DNA from: Edolisoma coerulescens
Taxonomy: Eukaryota; Chordata; Aves; Passeriformes; Campephagidae
Length of the DNA: 64,000 nt
Direction of reading: 5' to 3'
NCBI GenBank assembly: GCA_013397115.1
Contig: VWZW01007169.1
Location: forward strand, 521,271 to 585,270
In this document: one piece after another, positions 40,601-53,500 of the stretch
Layout of the letters: the number at the start of each line of letters is the position of its first letter
Numbering within the stretch: the first letter of the stretch is position 1
The notes under the pieces: model-generated
What the model was told of the DNA's origin: nothing
What the model saw: only the letters and a program-made list of their open reading frames with translations
Databases searched by the model: none
Position numbers and translations under genes: made by a program

Positions 40601-43600
40601 GGCACCTGGAACACCTGCTTCAACCTTTTCTTGGGTTAGTAAATCCTACCCAAGTCATTGAAGCCAGAATAGCTCTAATGCCTTGCTGCCTTGCATACCT
40701 TGCTCAAAAGACATGCCTTTTTAAAAAAGGAGCATGGTATTTTGCACTGGCTGATCTGAAATGTGAGCCTTCTTGACTTAAATGCAAACAGGAGGACCAG
40801 CACCGCAATTGTCAGAACTTCAGTTGGGAATAAATGCTTTTAATGCTGATTAGAATTGAGGAAAAAGACTTTACAGCTGTGGAGCAAAATTCAGATGTTT
40901 GGATAAAACAGGTAGTGTGCTGAACTAACATTGCAAGAATTATATATGACATGAGAGCCTAGGGAATAGGTCCTGTTTTTAATAAAAGTCTAAAGAAGGA
41001 GGGAAGAGCTGGAGTTCAAGGAATCATCTTTGGATCTGAAGTACACTGGCAGCTGTCAAAACTGTCTGTTTGCCAGATTGTATTTCTGTTATTAGGTACT
41101 AAAGAACAGTTTACACACTTGAGAGATGCTTCGTTGGTGTAAACAGACAAAATTTGACCGAAGCTGAAGGAGCAGGTTTATACCAGCTGAGAATTTGGCC
41201 CTTAGTTTGCTTTAAAAATGAAATATGGACTCTGAATAATGCAAACTATCTTTTTTCTTCAAATGTTGCACTGAGCTGGGATCCTGGCAAATGCCTCCAG
41301 TTTTACACACATGGGTTTCTTTCCATGCCGTGAAAAACCTTAAAGGTCTATAAGTAGTAGGCAACACTTGAGTTATCTCTCCTAGAGACAGAAGCTGCCT
41401 GCTTCTATGGCAGTAACCCTGATCTCCTCCAGTCTCCTTCCATGTAACTGTTCCCTTCATAGTCTGTGTCAAAAGAAACCTGTATCATCGTATTTCTACA
41501 CTGGCACCACTAGCACTTATTAGCTCTGAGAATTATGAGTTCATTCAGATTGAAGTACAGGATTTTTGTAAGAACTGGTTCCCAGCGTGAGCAACGCCCT
41601 CTAGAGAAGATGCACTTGCAGATTCATCCCAGCCCACTGCAGGTGCTCGGCTGGGAACAGGGTTTCTCTCGGATCTCCCTGGTGCCCGCTCAGCAGACAG
41701 GCAAGGTGTGCTGAGTCAGGGGCTGCCTCCTCCAGCCCCCATACAGGAAGCACAGGCTGATGGCTCCCCTAACTGCCTGAACTAAGCCAACAAAATCCAG
41801 GCCTGCAAGATTTTGAAAGACAGCAGAACTGAGTCAAATCTTCCAGATGTAAATTGCTTGTTCACAAGAGCCATGGCTCGCATACTCTACATGCTTTCTG
41901 CACTATCCATGGCCACGTGCATTCGCCTCCAATACACACTGGAATTTCCCCTTCTTGGGTTCCCCCAGTACTAGATGGAATAATGTGTTTGTACATACAT
42001 GTGCACTTACATTGAAGACTTAACTGCATGAATACCTAGGTTTTTGATATAACAATTTTGCCTTTGCTCAATAAAAGCACGAGAAATCTATAAAATGTAG
42101 CTCTGGTCTATGTAACCATACTATTTGTCATTAATCAAATAAACACTGAAATTAAGATTTCTTACATCTTCTAGATAAGAGAATAGCAATTTTGGTCTTG
42201 GCTCACAGTTGTTTAACCAGATATTGACTAAAAGGCATGGCCTCTAAAAGTATGAGGTCTGAGTTTCAACATCTTATAAATTTTTACCTTGTAATGAAAG
42301 AGCAGTATCATAAATGAAAATTCACAAGAACAAGCAGTAGAGAAATCATGTGGAATCAGCTTGGCATAACCCTACTCCTACTATTAAACTGGGAAACAAA
42401 ATTAACCATTCACAATGCCTTGCCAGAGCTACATTTGTGAAGTTCCCGATACAACTCTGGCCTCCTTGGTAGGTGATCCCATGATTCAGGTGATGGGCAC
42501 AACCCACGCCAAAGAAATCACTCTGTCCACAGAGCAGATCATCCTGTGCTTTCCGCAGCCCACAGGGACAGCAACTGGCCCAGGCAAGGCCTCTTGGTTT
42601 ATGACAGACCCTTGTTGTCTAGCATGTAGTAAAATATGACTCACTTCAGGGACACACATTTGAGGGAAGTCACAGAAAAATTAACTAAGCAGTGCCAGTA
42701 AAAACATGGGTGTATTTACTCTGTCTTTGTAATGGTACAAAGCATGTCGGCGGGGTACATGCTTTCCAGTGTGATCATCCCTCAGCCCTCTCCGGAGAAA
42801 GTCAGCACAGTCATGCTACAACACTCATCATCACAGCATTCATCCAACTTTCTTTGTCAACCAACTTGACAATAACCTCATCATGGCTCCTTTTTCCATT
42901 CCTAATTATCAACATCGCCTCCCCACAACATCAAACCAAGGACACCACCAGCTTAGTATATGTAAATCAAAGTAACAGCCTCACCTTCTTCATGTAGGTG
43001 TTTGTCATCCTGTACCTGCTCTTGCCTCTCTCACCTGACCATCTTCCCCACCTTCATCACCCTTCATCACTTCACGCTTGTGTGAGTCTGCTTGTTCCAT
43101 GCTGCCCTGTTCATCAGAGCTGCCTGTCAAGTACATTCTGTGGCTCTAAGAGGGGGTTTGAAACATTTTGTCAGAGGACTGGGATCCAAACCTCACCTTT
43201 GGATTTCTTTCCACTCAAAGTAAGAGTGAGGGCAGGACTGTTTGTGACCAGAGCCCCAGACTGAGCAGGTGCCTCCTGCAGCAGAGATCCCTCACAGAGC
43301 TGCCGGTGCTCCCGGAGGCTGCAGAGCCCTCACCGTTCTTCACATGGGGGGCCAGTGAGAGGGCAATTTAACAATCGGGCTAAAAACATGAGCCACCTCC
43401 CCCCCACCAAAGCCCACATGCATCTTTCACCTACAGTGATATTTAACTTTGTCCAAAAATGATCTCAACAGCTCCACCATTCCCCTCACAGCTCCCCCTG
43501 GGAGCACACAGGTGGTCATGGCTGCCCTCCCTTAAATCCACACCCAAACGGCCTGACCCTGAGGAGCCCGTGCCCATCACTGTCGTGCAGCCCTCAGCTG

Positions 43601-46600
43601 TCCCCTCGTACCTACAGCCGCCTCCCCTCAATGAGGTCCACTGCAAAACCCTCGTGGGATGGTGCTAAGCCCCACACTGCCATTTTGAGCCTGCCTGAGG
43701 AGCCACAGGTCTCACCTGGACCCACACTGGGGCAACTGCTCTGTCCCACTGCTCCTGCAGGAGCTGGACAGGGAAAGACAGGAGTTGGTTCTTGTTCACG
43801 ATGGGGGGTTTTATTTTGAACTCCTGGAGTTTTTAGCAGCAGAGGAGCTCCCCGGCGGCAGGACTGGTGCTGTACCTCTCCTGCTTGCAAGATGAACATT
43901 CTCTCTCTGACCATCCCAAGTGCAGATTGTGACTTCCAACCAGAGCCTTTCATATTTCACAGCCCTTCCTCCCAATGCAAAAGCCAGAGAGAGCCGTGTA
44001 GCTTACAAACATCCCTGGTTTGTCTGAAACAGCCTGTTAACAAAGGGTGTATTGCAGGGACAGCCATACCCCAGAGTTAACAGCACAAGTCCTGTCTGTA
44101 ACAATCCTGCCAGGTTGGCTGATGCCCAGCACTGTAAGCCAGAGTTCCCAGTGACAGGCACTATCCCAGGCCTCATGCCCTTGGCACACGGGGGGCATGG
44201 CAGCCCTGGAAGTCTGCCAGATCCAGCTCCTTTCAGGCTGAGCATGAGTCTTCCCATTTCCCGACACTTCTTAACTGCTTCCTTCACGTTATTTTAGTTC
44301 AGTGATTTAAATTTTCTGTGACATGTTTTGGCACTCAAAAAATTTTGTGAAAACCTAAATATTCCTGCTGCGAATGCTGTGTGCATGCTCCTCTTAAATC
44401 TTCCTGTTTATTTTATTTTTCAATCTTAACAGCCAACGTTACTAATCACCTTTAGGATCATGGACTAATAAAAATACTGTGTAGTGCAAAGGCTACATCC
44501 CAAGCTCTTATGACCCCATGGGACATGCCTACTTGTATAAACGACAGACTGCGAATTTTTTAATCCTTTCACCCTATTTACAAAGCAAATCTGGACTTTA
44601 AATGCTTAGAGAACTGGGAAAACCATAGCCACTTGCATGGATTGCACTGTGATTTTGCAGATAGACACACCAAAAAAATTTACTGACAAAACAGAGCGGT
44701 TGGTGAGCCACTTAATGCATTGTTAAATGCCATCAGCTTTCTCTGCTTAACACTCAATATTTTGTTTTTTAAAATACTGATATAATTTTTTGTCACTACA
44801 ATATGTTCTTTACCAGAGCCATCAGTTTACAAGCAACAGTAACAGAGGAAAAGAGCCTCCACCCAAATATTTTTTTACCAATTCCTCAAAATGTATGTGC
44901 CAAAATTGGATGGAAAAAATCTGTTATTTAAACAAGAGTGCAAGAGTAACACTTTTGTGCTGCTTATCCTCCTCATCTATCCATAAACCAACTCCTTTTT
45001 AGATTTTCCTAAACACAGTAAACCTGCAGCTCAGCACAGCAGGGCGGACAGGCAAGACTGGCTGCAGAGCCAGCCAGGAGCCACCGCGGTGCACATCACC
45101 TTCTGGGCAGGCTGCAGTGGGACCCTGAGGGCTTCTAGAAAATGACAGACAAATATGTAATTCGAGCTGTAACCTTCTTTGGGTAGGTGAAGGGATGTAA
45201 TTTGATCTTTCTTAAGCAAAGTGCAAATGCACGCAGGCTGGCAAGGTCCAGGGCCTGAGATTTGGGAACACTGTACAAAAACACATGCTGCAATCAGACT
45301 TCCAGCCTCATAAATATCTGCTTTACAATTACAAAGTGACAGCTGTGAAAATTTATCAAAATATTGTCTCCTTTTCCTTTTATACTGTCTTGGAAGGAAT
45401 GCTGTGATAAATTTAATTCTGTTTAAATTTGAAGAGCTCTGGACTGTGTTGTTCCTGAAACTGGCACCTGATATTTTTTGACCATCCAAAACATTTGCTT
45501 CACTCACAATGCTTGAGAGAACAAATATGCACAACATTGACACCTACTCTGCCATATGGCAAGACTCTTACCTCTTAATGTCTAAAAACACTCATGCAAA
45601 TGTATCAGAATTCTTTGGCTAATAATTGCATTTTAAAATTAATTCCACATATGAGACTCTGATCATGCTTTCACACCATGTTTCAATCAAAATATAATTT
45701 TTACAGGCAAAAGGGAACAGCAGCTCCAGCAACTTTCAGCAGAGAGTTCACTCCATGGAGCTCATTTCCACAGGAAAACAAAATTGTCTTGATGCAGAAA
45801 CTGAAATATAGTTGTTAGGAAGCAATAAATCTATTGCACCTCTGTGAATTGTGTCATAGGCAGCATGTAAGCTTAGGACTGCTTCTAATTAATAGCCTTT
45901 TCTGTACTGAAGGAATCTTGGTTTTTAAAAGTGATCATTAAACATTTTAGATTCCCTTACCAAGGAACTCTCTTTTGTGAGTCAATAACTACAACCTCTG
46001 AATAACCCAGGGAAAAACCGCTAAGGCTGCTCCCCTCAAGTGCCTATAAAGAATATTCTGCACAAGAAATACAAGAAACAAATTAGTAAGCAGGGTAGTA
46101 AACACCCAAATTCTTGTCCTGCTGATACTTAGCCAAATGATCTGCTCCTGCACAGGAAGACCCTTCAGTGATGAAAACACAGTCTTGCTCAAGTGTTTCC
46201 AGTGTACCTGCAGTCACAGGTACAAGCCACCAGCACTCTGCTGCTGCAGTGCCTTGGGCTTGACTGTGCTCAACCCAGGCTTTGTGCAGAATTCGACTGA
46301 GGCTGCGTCTTGACATGCAACAACTAAATGCCCACAGGATCAGAGATCTGGACTTCAACTGAGAGTGAAGAACAGCAGCATTTAACTATATATATCTACT
46401 GGTTTCTGCAAGAAGCCATGATACTGAGTAGTCAACCGAAGCCAATGGATAAAAGAACTCAGAAAGGAGAAAACAGAAGTGGATACACAAAGTCAATTCC
46501 TGCACACAATTCCCACTGAAATTTATGGGACATGAGGACAGGTCAGTGAGACAAAATTTCGTCTGTTGTTGTTGGCTCTGTACAACTTGAATGAATAATG

Positions 46601-46610
46601 ACATCAGTTA
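34691..46610. other. Intergenic DNA between the CpG island and the TGFBR3 3' end
   Basis: About 12 kb with no recognised gene. The longest open frame is a minus-strand one of 170 codons at 45031-45543, with no recognisable family. A GC-richer stretch at about 43000-44250 has short open frames on both strands that look like composition effects. A T26 homopolymer with a nearby undetermined base lies at 37905-37937. I see no mobile element here. Confidence 0.6.
37905..37930. repeat. Poly-T (26) tract, with N at 37937
   Basis: 26 consecutive T residues followed within seven bases by an undetermined base. This is probably a sequencing or assembly ambiguity at the homopolymer, so the true length is uncertain. 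Confidence 0.95.
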
Positions 46611-46629
46611 TTAATAAATTGATATATAC

Positions 46630-46635
46630 TTTATT
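46630..46635 (-). promoter_or_regulatory. TGFBR3: Possible distal TGFBR3 poly(A) signal
   Basis: TTTATT on the plus strand reads AATAAA on the transcribed strand. It is the second of two canonical hexamers about 3.6-3.8 kb past the stop codon. Confidence 0.45.
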
Positions 46636-46835
46636 ATGCACAAGAGACTAAGATGACATGACACTGTGGTTATCAAAACTGTACAATTATGCACTTCCAC
46701 AAGGCTCTGAAATACTGAATGTAATATGAAATACAAATGGGGTGTTCAGACTGGCCACAGGTATTAGCGAGTATATTTCTGCCTTTCTTTGATTTAAAAA
46801 AATTCTGGCACTTGCATCTAAAAGAAATATACTTA

Positions 46836-46841
46836 TTTATT
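46836..46841 (-). promoter_or_regulatory. TGFBR3: Possible TGFBR3 poly(A) signal
   Basis: This is the first canonical AATAAA met on the minus strand after the TGFBR3 stop, about 3.6 kb downstream. It lies within an overlapping TTATTTATT context. Confidence 0.5.
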
Positions 46842-49273
46842 CAAAGGTGAGAATATTGTGTTTGGAACTGGAAGGAACACGGCGGCGACGATCTGATAAT
46901 GCTATGAACATCCCAGTGAATGACAAACAACAACAGGGCACAACAGTCACCTCACATGAAGGGCTGCCAGCACAACCAACAGTACAGTCTTCTTGTGAAG
47001 CATGAGGTAGATATATGTAACAGAAAGAACATACAGGAGAGAAATGGTTAGGAAAGAGCAGGGGGAAGGTTACAATCATCAGCATCTACAGACATTTTGT
47101 AAAATCCATTTCCATGTGGAAAATGCTACAAAAATAGCCTAACACAGAAAGATCTGATCTCTTGAAACACAAATGTAGTAATGTCCAAAACCAAATGCTG
47201 TAAACGGTTAGAGTTAGTGATTAGACGACACATGACAGAGCAAGCAGTCTACTTTGGAGTTTAAGTATGCTACTAACAGCTTTTACAGGCAGAAGGTGTC
47301 CATTTTAAGCCCAATCCTTCCATTCTTACATAAGTAAGTTCCTTTGCGGTTGGTTCCATCATGCTGAAATTAACCACTGACTCCATCCATCCAAACCCCT
47401 GCTTTAACACTCTCTGCTGGGACAGGAGAGTCTCATTGGCCTTCTAGACCCCACAGGGCTCTGCCATGTGAGTCCAGCGTGGCTAGACCACGTGGGACAG
47501 AGGTGGGATCAGTGGCATTCGGGAGCTGCCACGCCACATGCAGAAACTGGCAGCAGACACAAATGGCTGCTATAAAACCAGAGCCTAGAGGTGTATCCGG
47601 CTCTGAGCTGAGGGCAGCTTGACAGCTGCTGCAAAGTACTACACATTTCTGTAATAAAGCTATTCACTGGGAATGCTTGGGTTTGGTTCTCTCTCTCCTC
47701 ATTGAAGCAGAAATGGCTGTTCCATCTGCTAAGAAATCATGTGCCATTCTGGTAAACTCCAATAGACAATTAACTCAGGTGTATTAAAATTTCTGAATTG
47801 AATAGCTGAGTAGACCAAGTTCAGTTAATTTAAACTGTATTTCACACACAAGTCAACAAATAAAATCTTTGACCTTTATATATTTTTGGTTTTTCCAATG
47901 GTAAATATAAATCTGTAAATTATTTTAAAATTAGAGTAAATTTTTGATAAAAAGATTGATAATGCAGCATGTTTCTCTCAAAAATATACAATTATCTATT
48001 TTACACAGAATTTTTCAACGTGTCCATCCCAACAACCAAATCTAATACTTCCTATGAGAAACTACTTAATAAAATATCTGAGGAAGGAAAGGGTTAAAAC
48101 AGGGAAAGGAATTTACAAAATATGTAAATTTCACAGTAATTGAAATTAAACATTTCATATAGAGTAACTTACATTTATCTAAAACATTTAAATATATCTT
48201 TATACAGAAATTTAATGTAGTAAAATATAGCTATGATTGAACTTAAAGACTCTAGTCTTCTTTGAAGACATCTTTAAAGACTTTACACATAGAATATGCT
48301 TTAACAATACATTCTGCTGAAGGTTAGGCAAAGCGCTTTCTTTTCAACCACACAGGTAGCACATTCATCCTCCCCACGCCTCAGAGCAGGGCCAGTCCTG
48401 CACACCCTTATGCACAGGGATAACTACGCTTACATGACACCCTGTCCAAGTCAACAGGACCACTACTGGCCTGGTAATATAAAACAATTTTGCATGTGTA
48501 ACTCTAAGCACCTACTGCCTGCACGGGCACTGAGACCAGCCCTGGCATACAGAGCTGAGCATGTGCTTCCAACAGCGAGGACAAGGAGTGCAGTTACTCA
48601 TTTGCATAGGTGTTTGCAGGATTAGTAACAGATTTGATTTAAAGTGAGTAATACTCTGCCTGATCCTGGGCACTTATATCTATTGCATATGTTGCACTTG
48701 GACCATCCTGGCATCAGCAAGGCACAAGTGTAGAATCAGCAAGAAATCTGCAGCTCAGACTTCAGAGCAGACTATCACTCGAGTGTAATGAAGTCCCTTC
48801 CTCTCTTGCAGAACACAGGTAACCTTCACTACAACTATTCATCTCATTGTTAGAGGAAAACAATGCTCTTTCTTCCTCAAAGAAGGATCAGTAGGACACA
48901 TTACAAAGTGGCAACTAATAGTCAAACAACTACACATTAAAAATGTCTTTTTTGCTTTTCATTTTGCATCAATTTGAAGGTCAAGATAAGGCAATGACAC
49001 TAGAAAATAAAGTGACAATTAGTACCTTTCTGCCATTTCCATATTCTGATACTACTTTGGGACTATCCAATCGTAATGTTTATACAACAGTTTGACACAA
49101 ACAACTGCACAACTTTTTTCAGAGAATAGCAAACAACAGGCACTACTGTACATTCCTTGTGCCCTCAAACTCATCTCTTATTTCAAAGAGAATTTAGGCT
49201 AGCTAAAAGATTAGAACCAAATCAACTTCTTCATCTCCTCTATCTATTATAAACTGAAGAGAGTTTTTAATTT

Positions 49274-49292
49274 TATATATATATATATATAT
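49274..49292. repeat. (TA)n microsatellite
   Basis: Nineteen bases of perfect TA alternation inside the inferred TGFBR3 3' UTR. Confidence 0.95.
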
Positions 49293-49809
49293 GTATGGAT
49301 TGTATGTTTATGTATGGAAGGAATGCTGTGCTAATTTCCAATTGGTAAAGTGGTAAGTTAGGCTCTGTCTACCTTGATATATATCTATTTGCATAAAGAC
49401 ATTACCATTAAAGATACACACCCATCTATGTTAGTGCACAAGGCCATTCTTTGTCTTAAAGTTTGTGTGTGCCTGCATTTGGTATAGCAGATCAAAAAAT
49501 CTCTTTTGAAAGAGCTTTGGCCCATAACACAAGAGAGGGAATGTTAGAGTGTGCTCTTTTCCAATTAGCAAATCAATGAGTATTACAACAAAAATACCTG
49601 GAACAAACCTGAAGCTGCAAGCACAACAGGAAAGCAAATGAGATGCTGTAGCTGTAAGCTGAACAAAACAAAGATTACTCAAAAGTGGCTAAACATAGCT
49701 GAATAATAAAATGTTATTTACCAAGGAGATCTCACATTGATGCTTTCTTGCTCAGACAAACAGAAATCCTTTGACCTAAGATCATCTTTGTTCTGCTTAT
49801 CTTATGTAG

Positions 49810-50064
49810 TGATAGGATAAGGAATAATGGCTTTAAACTGAAATAGGGCAGGTTTAGATTAGACATTAGGAAAAAACTCTTTTCTGTGAGGGTGATGAGA
49901 CAGTGAACAGGTTGCCCAGAGAAGCTGTGGCTATCCCATCCCTAGAAGTGTTCAAAGGCACATGGGATGGGGCTTGAGCAACCTCATCTAGTGGAAGATG
50001 TCCCTGCCCATGGCAGAGGGTTGGAACTAGATGATCTTCCAACCCATTCTGTGATTCTGTGATT
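49810..50064 (+). mobile_element. CR1 LINE 3'-end fragment, antisense to TGFBR3
   Basis: About 255 bases match the CR1 3' UTR and tail in order: TTTAAACTGAAATAGGG, TTTAGATTAGACATTAGG, TGTGAGGGTGATGAGACA, GAACAGGTTGCCCAGAGAAG, TGTCCCTGCCCATGGCAGAG, GGTTGGAACTAGATGATCTT, and the octamer-type end ATTCTGTGATTCTGTGATT. There is no reverse transcriptase sequence. It lies about 400 bases past the TGFBR3 stop and opposite to it, so the TGFBR3 transcript would carry its reverse complement. Confidence 0.95.
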
Positions 50065-50466
50065 GAATTCCCTTAATGAATACCTTGTGTCAATGAGAAG
50101 GTTCAGGGTAAGGAAAATATCATATAGACAAAGCAGCATTTTTCCAAACTGGCATAGATTTCACATTGAGGGCCCACAGACCCCTAGAACAGGTTGCAGT
50201 ACTGTAAAATTAGTAGCTTTGTCACATGTAGCATAACATGCTAACAAGATCCAACAGGCTGTGTTCACTCATGCATTGTGTGCTCATACACACACTCACA
50301 CACACAGTGGCTTCCCCAAAAGAAAATCAGTCTTTTGTTTTGTTTCCTGTAGAAAAATCTCTCCTAATTTTTTTCAGAAGCAACCAAACCAATCCTTTTA
50401 ACGTTAAAATGCTGCTGTCTGATGTCCACACACAGTCCTGTGCTGCTCCTCAGCTGTGTCCCCAAG

Positions 50467-50585
50467 TTAGGTGGCACTGCTGCTGGAGCAGGGGGTGCTC
50501 TGCGTGCTGCCGATGCTGTGCGCTGCACTGCTGTTCTCAGAGGCTGGCGGTGACGTGGGGACCTGCTGTCTTCCCGCTGTTTCCC
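50467..50585 (-). CDS. TGFBR3: TGFBR3 last coding exon: cytoplasmic tail
   Basis: This exon encodes the C-terminal 38 residues of betaglycan plus TAA (50467-50469). It begins after the acceptor CCCTCAG at phase 1: the split Gly codon is followed by ETAGRQQVPTSPPASENSSA, then AHSIGSTQSTPC and SSSSAT. This tail is nearly invariant in vertebrates. It is a short Ser/Thr-rich segment that is phosphorylated by the type II receptor. It binds beta-arrestin2 through a threonine in the distal segment and GIPC through the extreme C-terminus. The SIGSTQSTPC segment is intact. The last two residues read Ala-Thr, where I recall Thr-Ala in mammals. The donor of the transmembrane exon (phase 1) joins in frame. 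Confidence 0.97.
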
Positions 50586-53500
50586 CTGAGGGACAGGCAA
50601 GAGAAAAAGTGGGGTCAGGAGAAGGGAAATTGAAAACGTTGTCATAGAAAACAATAATCCATTTCTGCCCAGTCTTCCTCTTCTGGTGGTCTGTTTTTCC
50701 ATGCAATTAATATATTGGGTAACAGACCTTAATCAGAGTATCACTGAAAATGTTACTAGACTTTGGCACCTAAGCATTGCTTTGCACATGGGGAAAATAA
50801 CACCACTGTTTCCTTCAGCATTTTACAAGCAGCTGATGGAAACTGCCAAGATCAACATTGTCTATCTTCTGTTGTCAGCTGTCACTCAAAACGGGTTCTA
50901 TTACACAACTCAGACACTTTGTAGCTTTGCTCTTTCCAGGAAAAAGGCCAGGAAATGTAGACTTTAGCTTTAAAGCCAGTTTATAGAGCAGGATATTTAC
51001 TAAAGTGTAGCTCAAGAGAATGTTCTTCAATCAGCTGGATACCACATATCCTGAGACGCAGCCAGTTTTCTTCATGTAGAAAAATAACAGGCTATCCTGA
51101 AAGTTTGACTTGATTTACTCCTAATACAACGTGCAGGAAGCTTTCCTATAGCTACCACAGTATGTGCAGCACTTAAAACCTGTAGTGAGAACATGTCTCA
51201 CCATTTCTTGTTAACTGTTTACCGACAATAAATTAAAACCCCTTCATTATTTAGATTGCCAAATCAAGCACTTGGATTCTCCTCACACCCCTTCTGCACC
51301 TGTGGCTGGGATTCCAAGGGAAAAATCCAGCTTTCAACTAAGCATGAAAGTAATAATTATGCCTTTTAATGCCTAAAAGATCATAATGAGGCCACATAGG
51401 AAACCATAACTGTGGCATTTTTAAAGTTACAGTGCTCAAGTCTGTAACCTTAGCAATATTACAAAATAGTCTCTTCAAAACAGATGGCAAGACTTAAGTT
51501 TATATAATGTGCACTGTAGCTGCCCCCTCCCTTGAGCTCATCTCCAGGATGTGAACCTGTGATCTCAGTGCAGTAACAGTCACACTGCTGCTGCCTGAGC
51601 TGCAGACCTGCCGTGGCTGCCAGCACCAGCACGGCTGCTTTCCCAGAGAAGGAGCAAGACGGAAAAGTTTTGCAGCATTACGGGCAGAGCAATTAGGAAA
51701 AATCAAAGGCTAGTACATCTCCTGCCTCATGAGCTTATAGTGGTGCAGCTCTCCTGCTCCATGTTATCCTATGTTATCCAAAACCCGATGCCATGGGTCA
51801 GGCCTGCACACTCTAGTTTTTCTTCCATGTTCAGGATTTGGTAGAGATCCCACTCCCCAGTGACTGCTTCAGTGACAGGCTGAAGGCACAGCCTGCATCC
51901 AGAGGGTTACAGTGCAAGGACGAGCCAGCTTCCTCCCACAGGAGCTGCTCTGGCACATCCCCATGCCCTGTGTGCTGCTGCCCTGCTGCCAGAGCCCAAG
52001 CTTCTCGGAATGTGGCTGCAGAGGAAATGCGCCTTTAACGCTTTGTGTCTCAGGCCACAAAGTACTCTTCTGCAGGCTGCTCAGTATTCAGAGATCTGCT
52101 ACAAACAAGGGAGGTCTGAGGATTTCTCACAGCAGAGGTTGCAAGTGCTCTGCGTAATGGAGACCAGCAGGTTTGCTGCTAGCTCGAGCCACAGCCGCAG
52201 CTGAAGTGCACTTACGGCCCCACAACACACTTGCCTTACACCCCACTGGTTTAGGAATGGGGAGGAAAGAAGGGACAGGAGAGGACAGAAAAAACAACAA
52301 ACTAAACTACACCGCCCAGGAGGCCAAATAAACTTTTAAAAAGAGGGTGAGGATTTTGTTTTTAAATTCAGCATTCAGTCCAGCATTTACTCTTGTGAGC
52401 AGATTTTGAGTCTGTTTTTCCTAGTGTAAGAAATAACTATGTAGCTCACCCATGAGCCATGGATTTCTGCTCATAGGCAGCAGGTCAGAATCTACCCCCA
52501 GTCATCTGCAAATAAATCGAGTTTCAGCTTTAACTTGCTTTGGAAACAGCTTTGCAACCCCCCCAGAATAAACTGTATCAAATCAAAGTATGTGTCATTG
52601 TGCTGTAAAGGCTTTCATAAACCTTGTTTGGATCTTTCTTCGCCTCCTGACTTGCTCCCTTCTCCTCCTGTTGTTTGTGTACGTGTCTTCCTTCCTTTTG
52701 TACTACAGCATATATTTATAAAGGCAGCGATAAGCAAACTCCCTTTCATTAGAACTAAACAACCGAGCACAAACACCAGAGAGCAGCGAGGGGAGGCTGC
52801 AGACCCCCAGCCCCACCGCAGAAGCCGCTCGGGCAGCAGAGGAAGGGCGGCCGCTGGGCTCCCCCGGAGGGGCCCCCAGCCCCTGCCTCTCCCTGCAGCT
52901 CCGCTGTCACCCATTTTACAAACCACATGGTTACACACAGCTTTGGTCAGCCTCAGCACATCGATGCAATCTGTAGGCATTTAAACACAACTTCATTTAT
53001 AAGCCAAACACATGTTTTTTTTATTTTATGGCAAAGCGAAAGCGCAGTGCCGCAGTCCCCAGCAAGTCCAAATCCTCACTCTCCCCTCCTGGCTCCTCTG
53101 GAAAGTGTCCTAGGAGGCACCGTCCCTTCTGTTTGGGTTGGAAGACCCCTTCCTTCCACTGTAATGGCCTCGGCAGCACCTCATTTCTAAAGCACCATCA
53201 GCAGCTCTGATACACCACAATCACTTCTTGAAGAATAACAAATTCTCACGTGTTCTCAAGAAAAAAGAAAATCCAAATCACAGTGATGTTATGAACACAC
53301 AGCCTAGCAACTACATCTGGACTGGCTGATTTTTCCTGTATTTTATTTCCTCAACACCTAGCTAAACCGTAGCAAAGCTTTTTTAAAAAGAGTATTCAAG
53401 AAAAGGATGTAAAGAAATGTAAACTATCTCTGAAGAGGCATTCTCCATCTGTCTTTTTTGTGTAAACAGCTTCATGTACCTCATGTTACTGAACCAGAAC

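Larger units (their letters stand above)
46611..50466 (-). other. TGFBR3: TGFBR3 3' UTR (extent inferred)
   Basis: This is the sequence downstream of the TGFBR3 stop on the minus strand. No canonical AATAAA is seen on that strand until 46836-46841, with a second at 46630-46635. An ATTAAA variant at 49266-49271 could give a shorter form. A 3' UTR of about 3.6-3.9 kb agrees with the long 3' UTR of mammalian TGFBR3 messages, as I recall them. The region holds a CR1 tail (49810-50064), a TA microsatellite (49274-49292) and an AT-rich block at about 47840-48300. No coding sequence is supported. Confidence 0.65.

Noticed and set aside
43000..44300. Cluster of open frames on both strands
   Set aside because: Locally higher GC content explains them. 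None shows a domain, a credible splice structure or agreement between neighbours.
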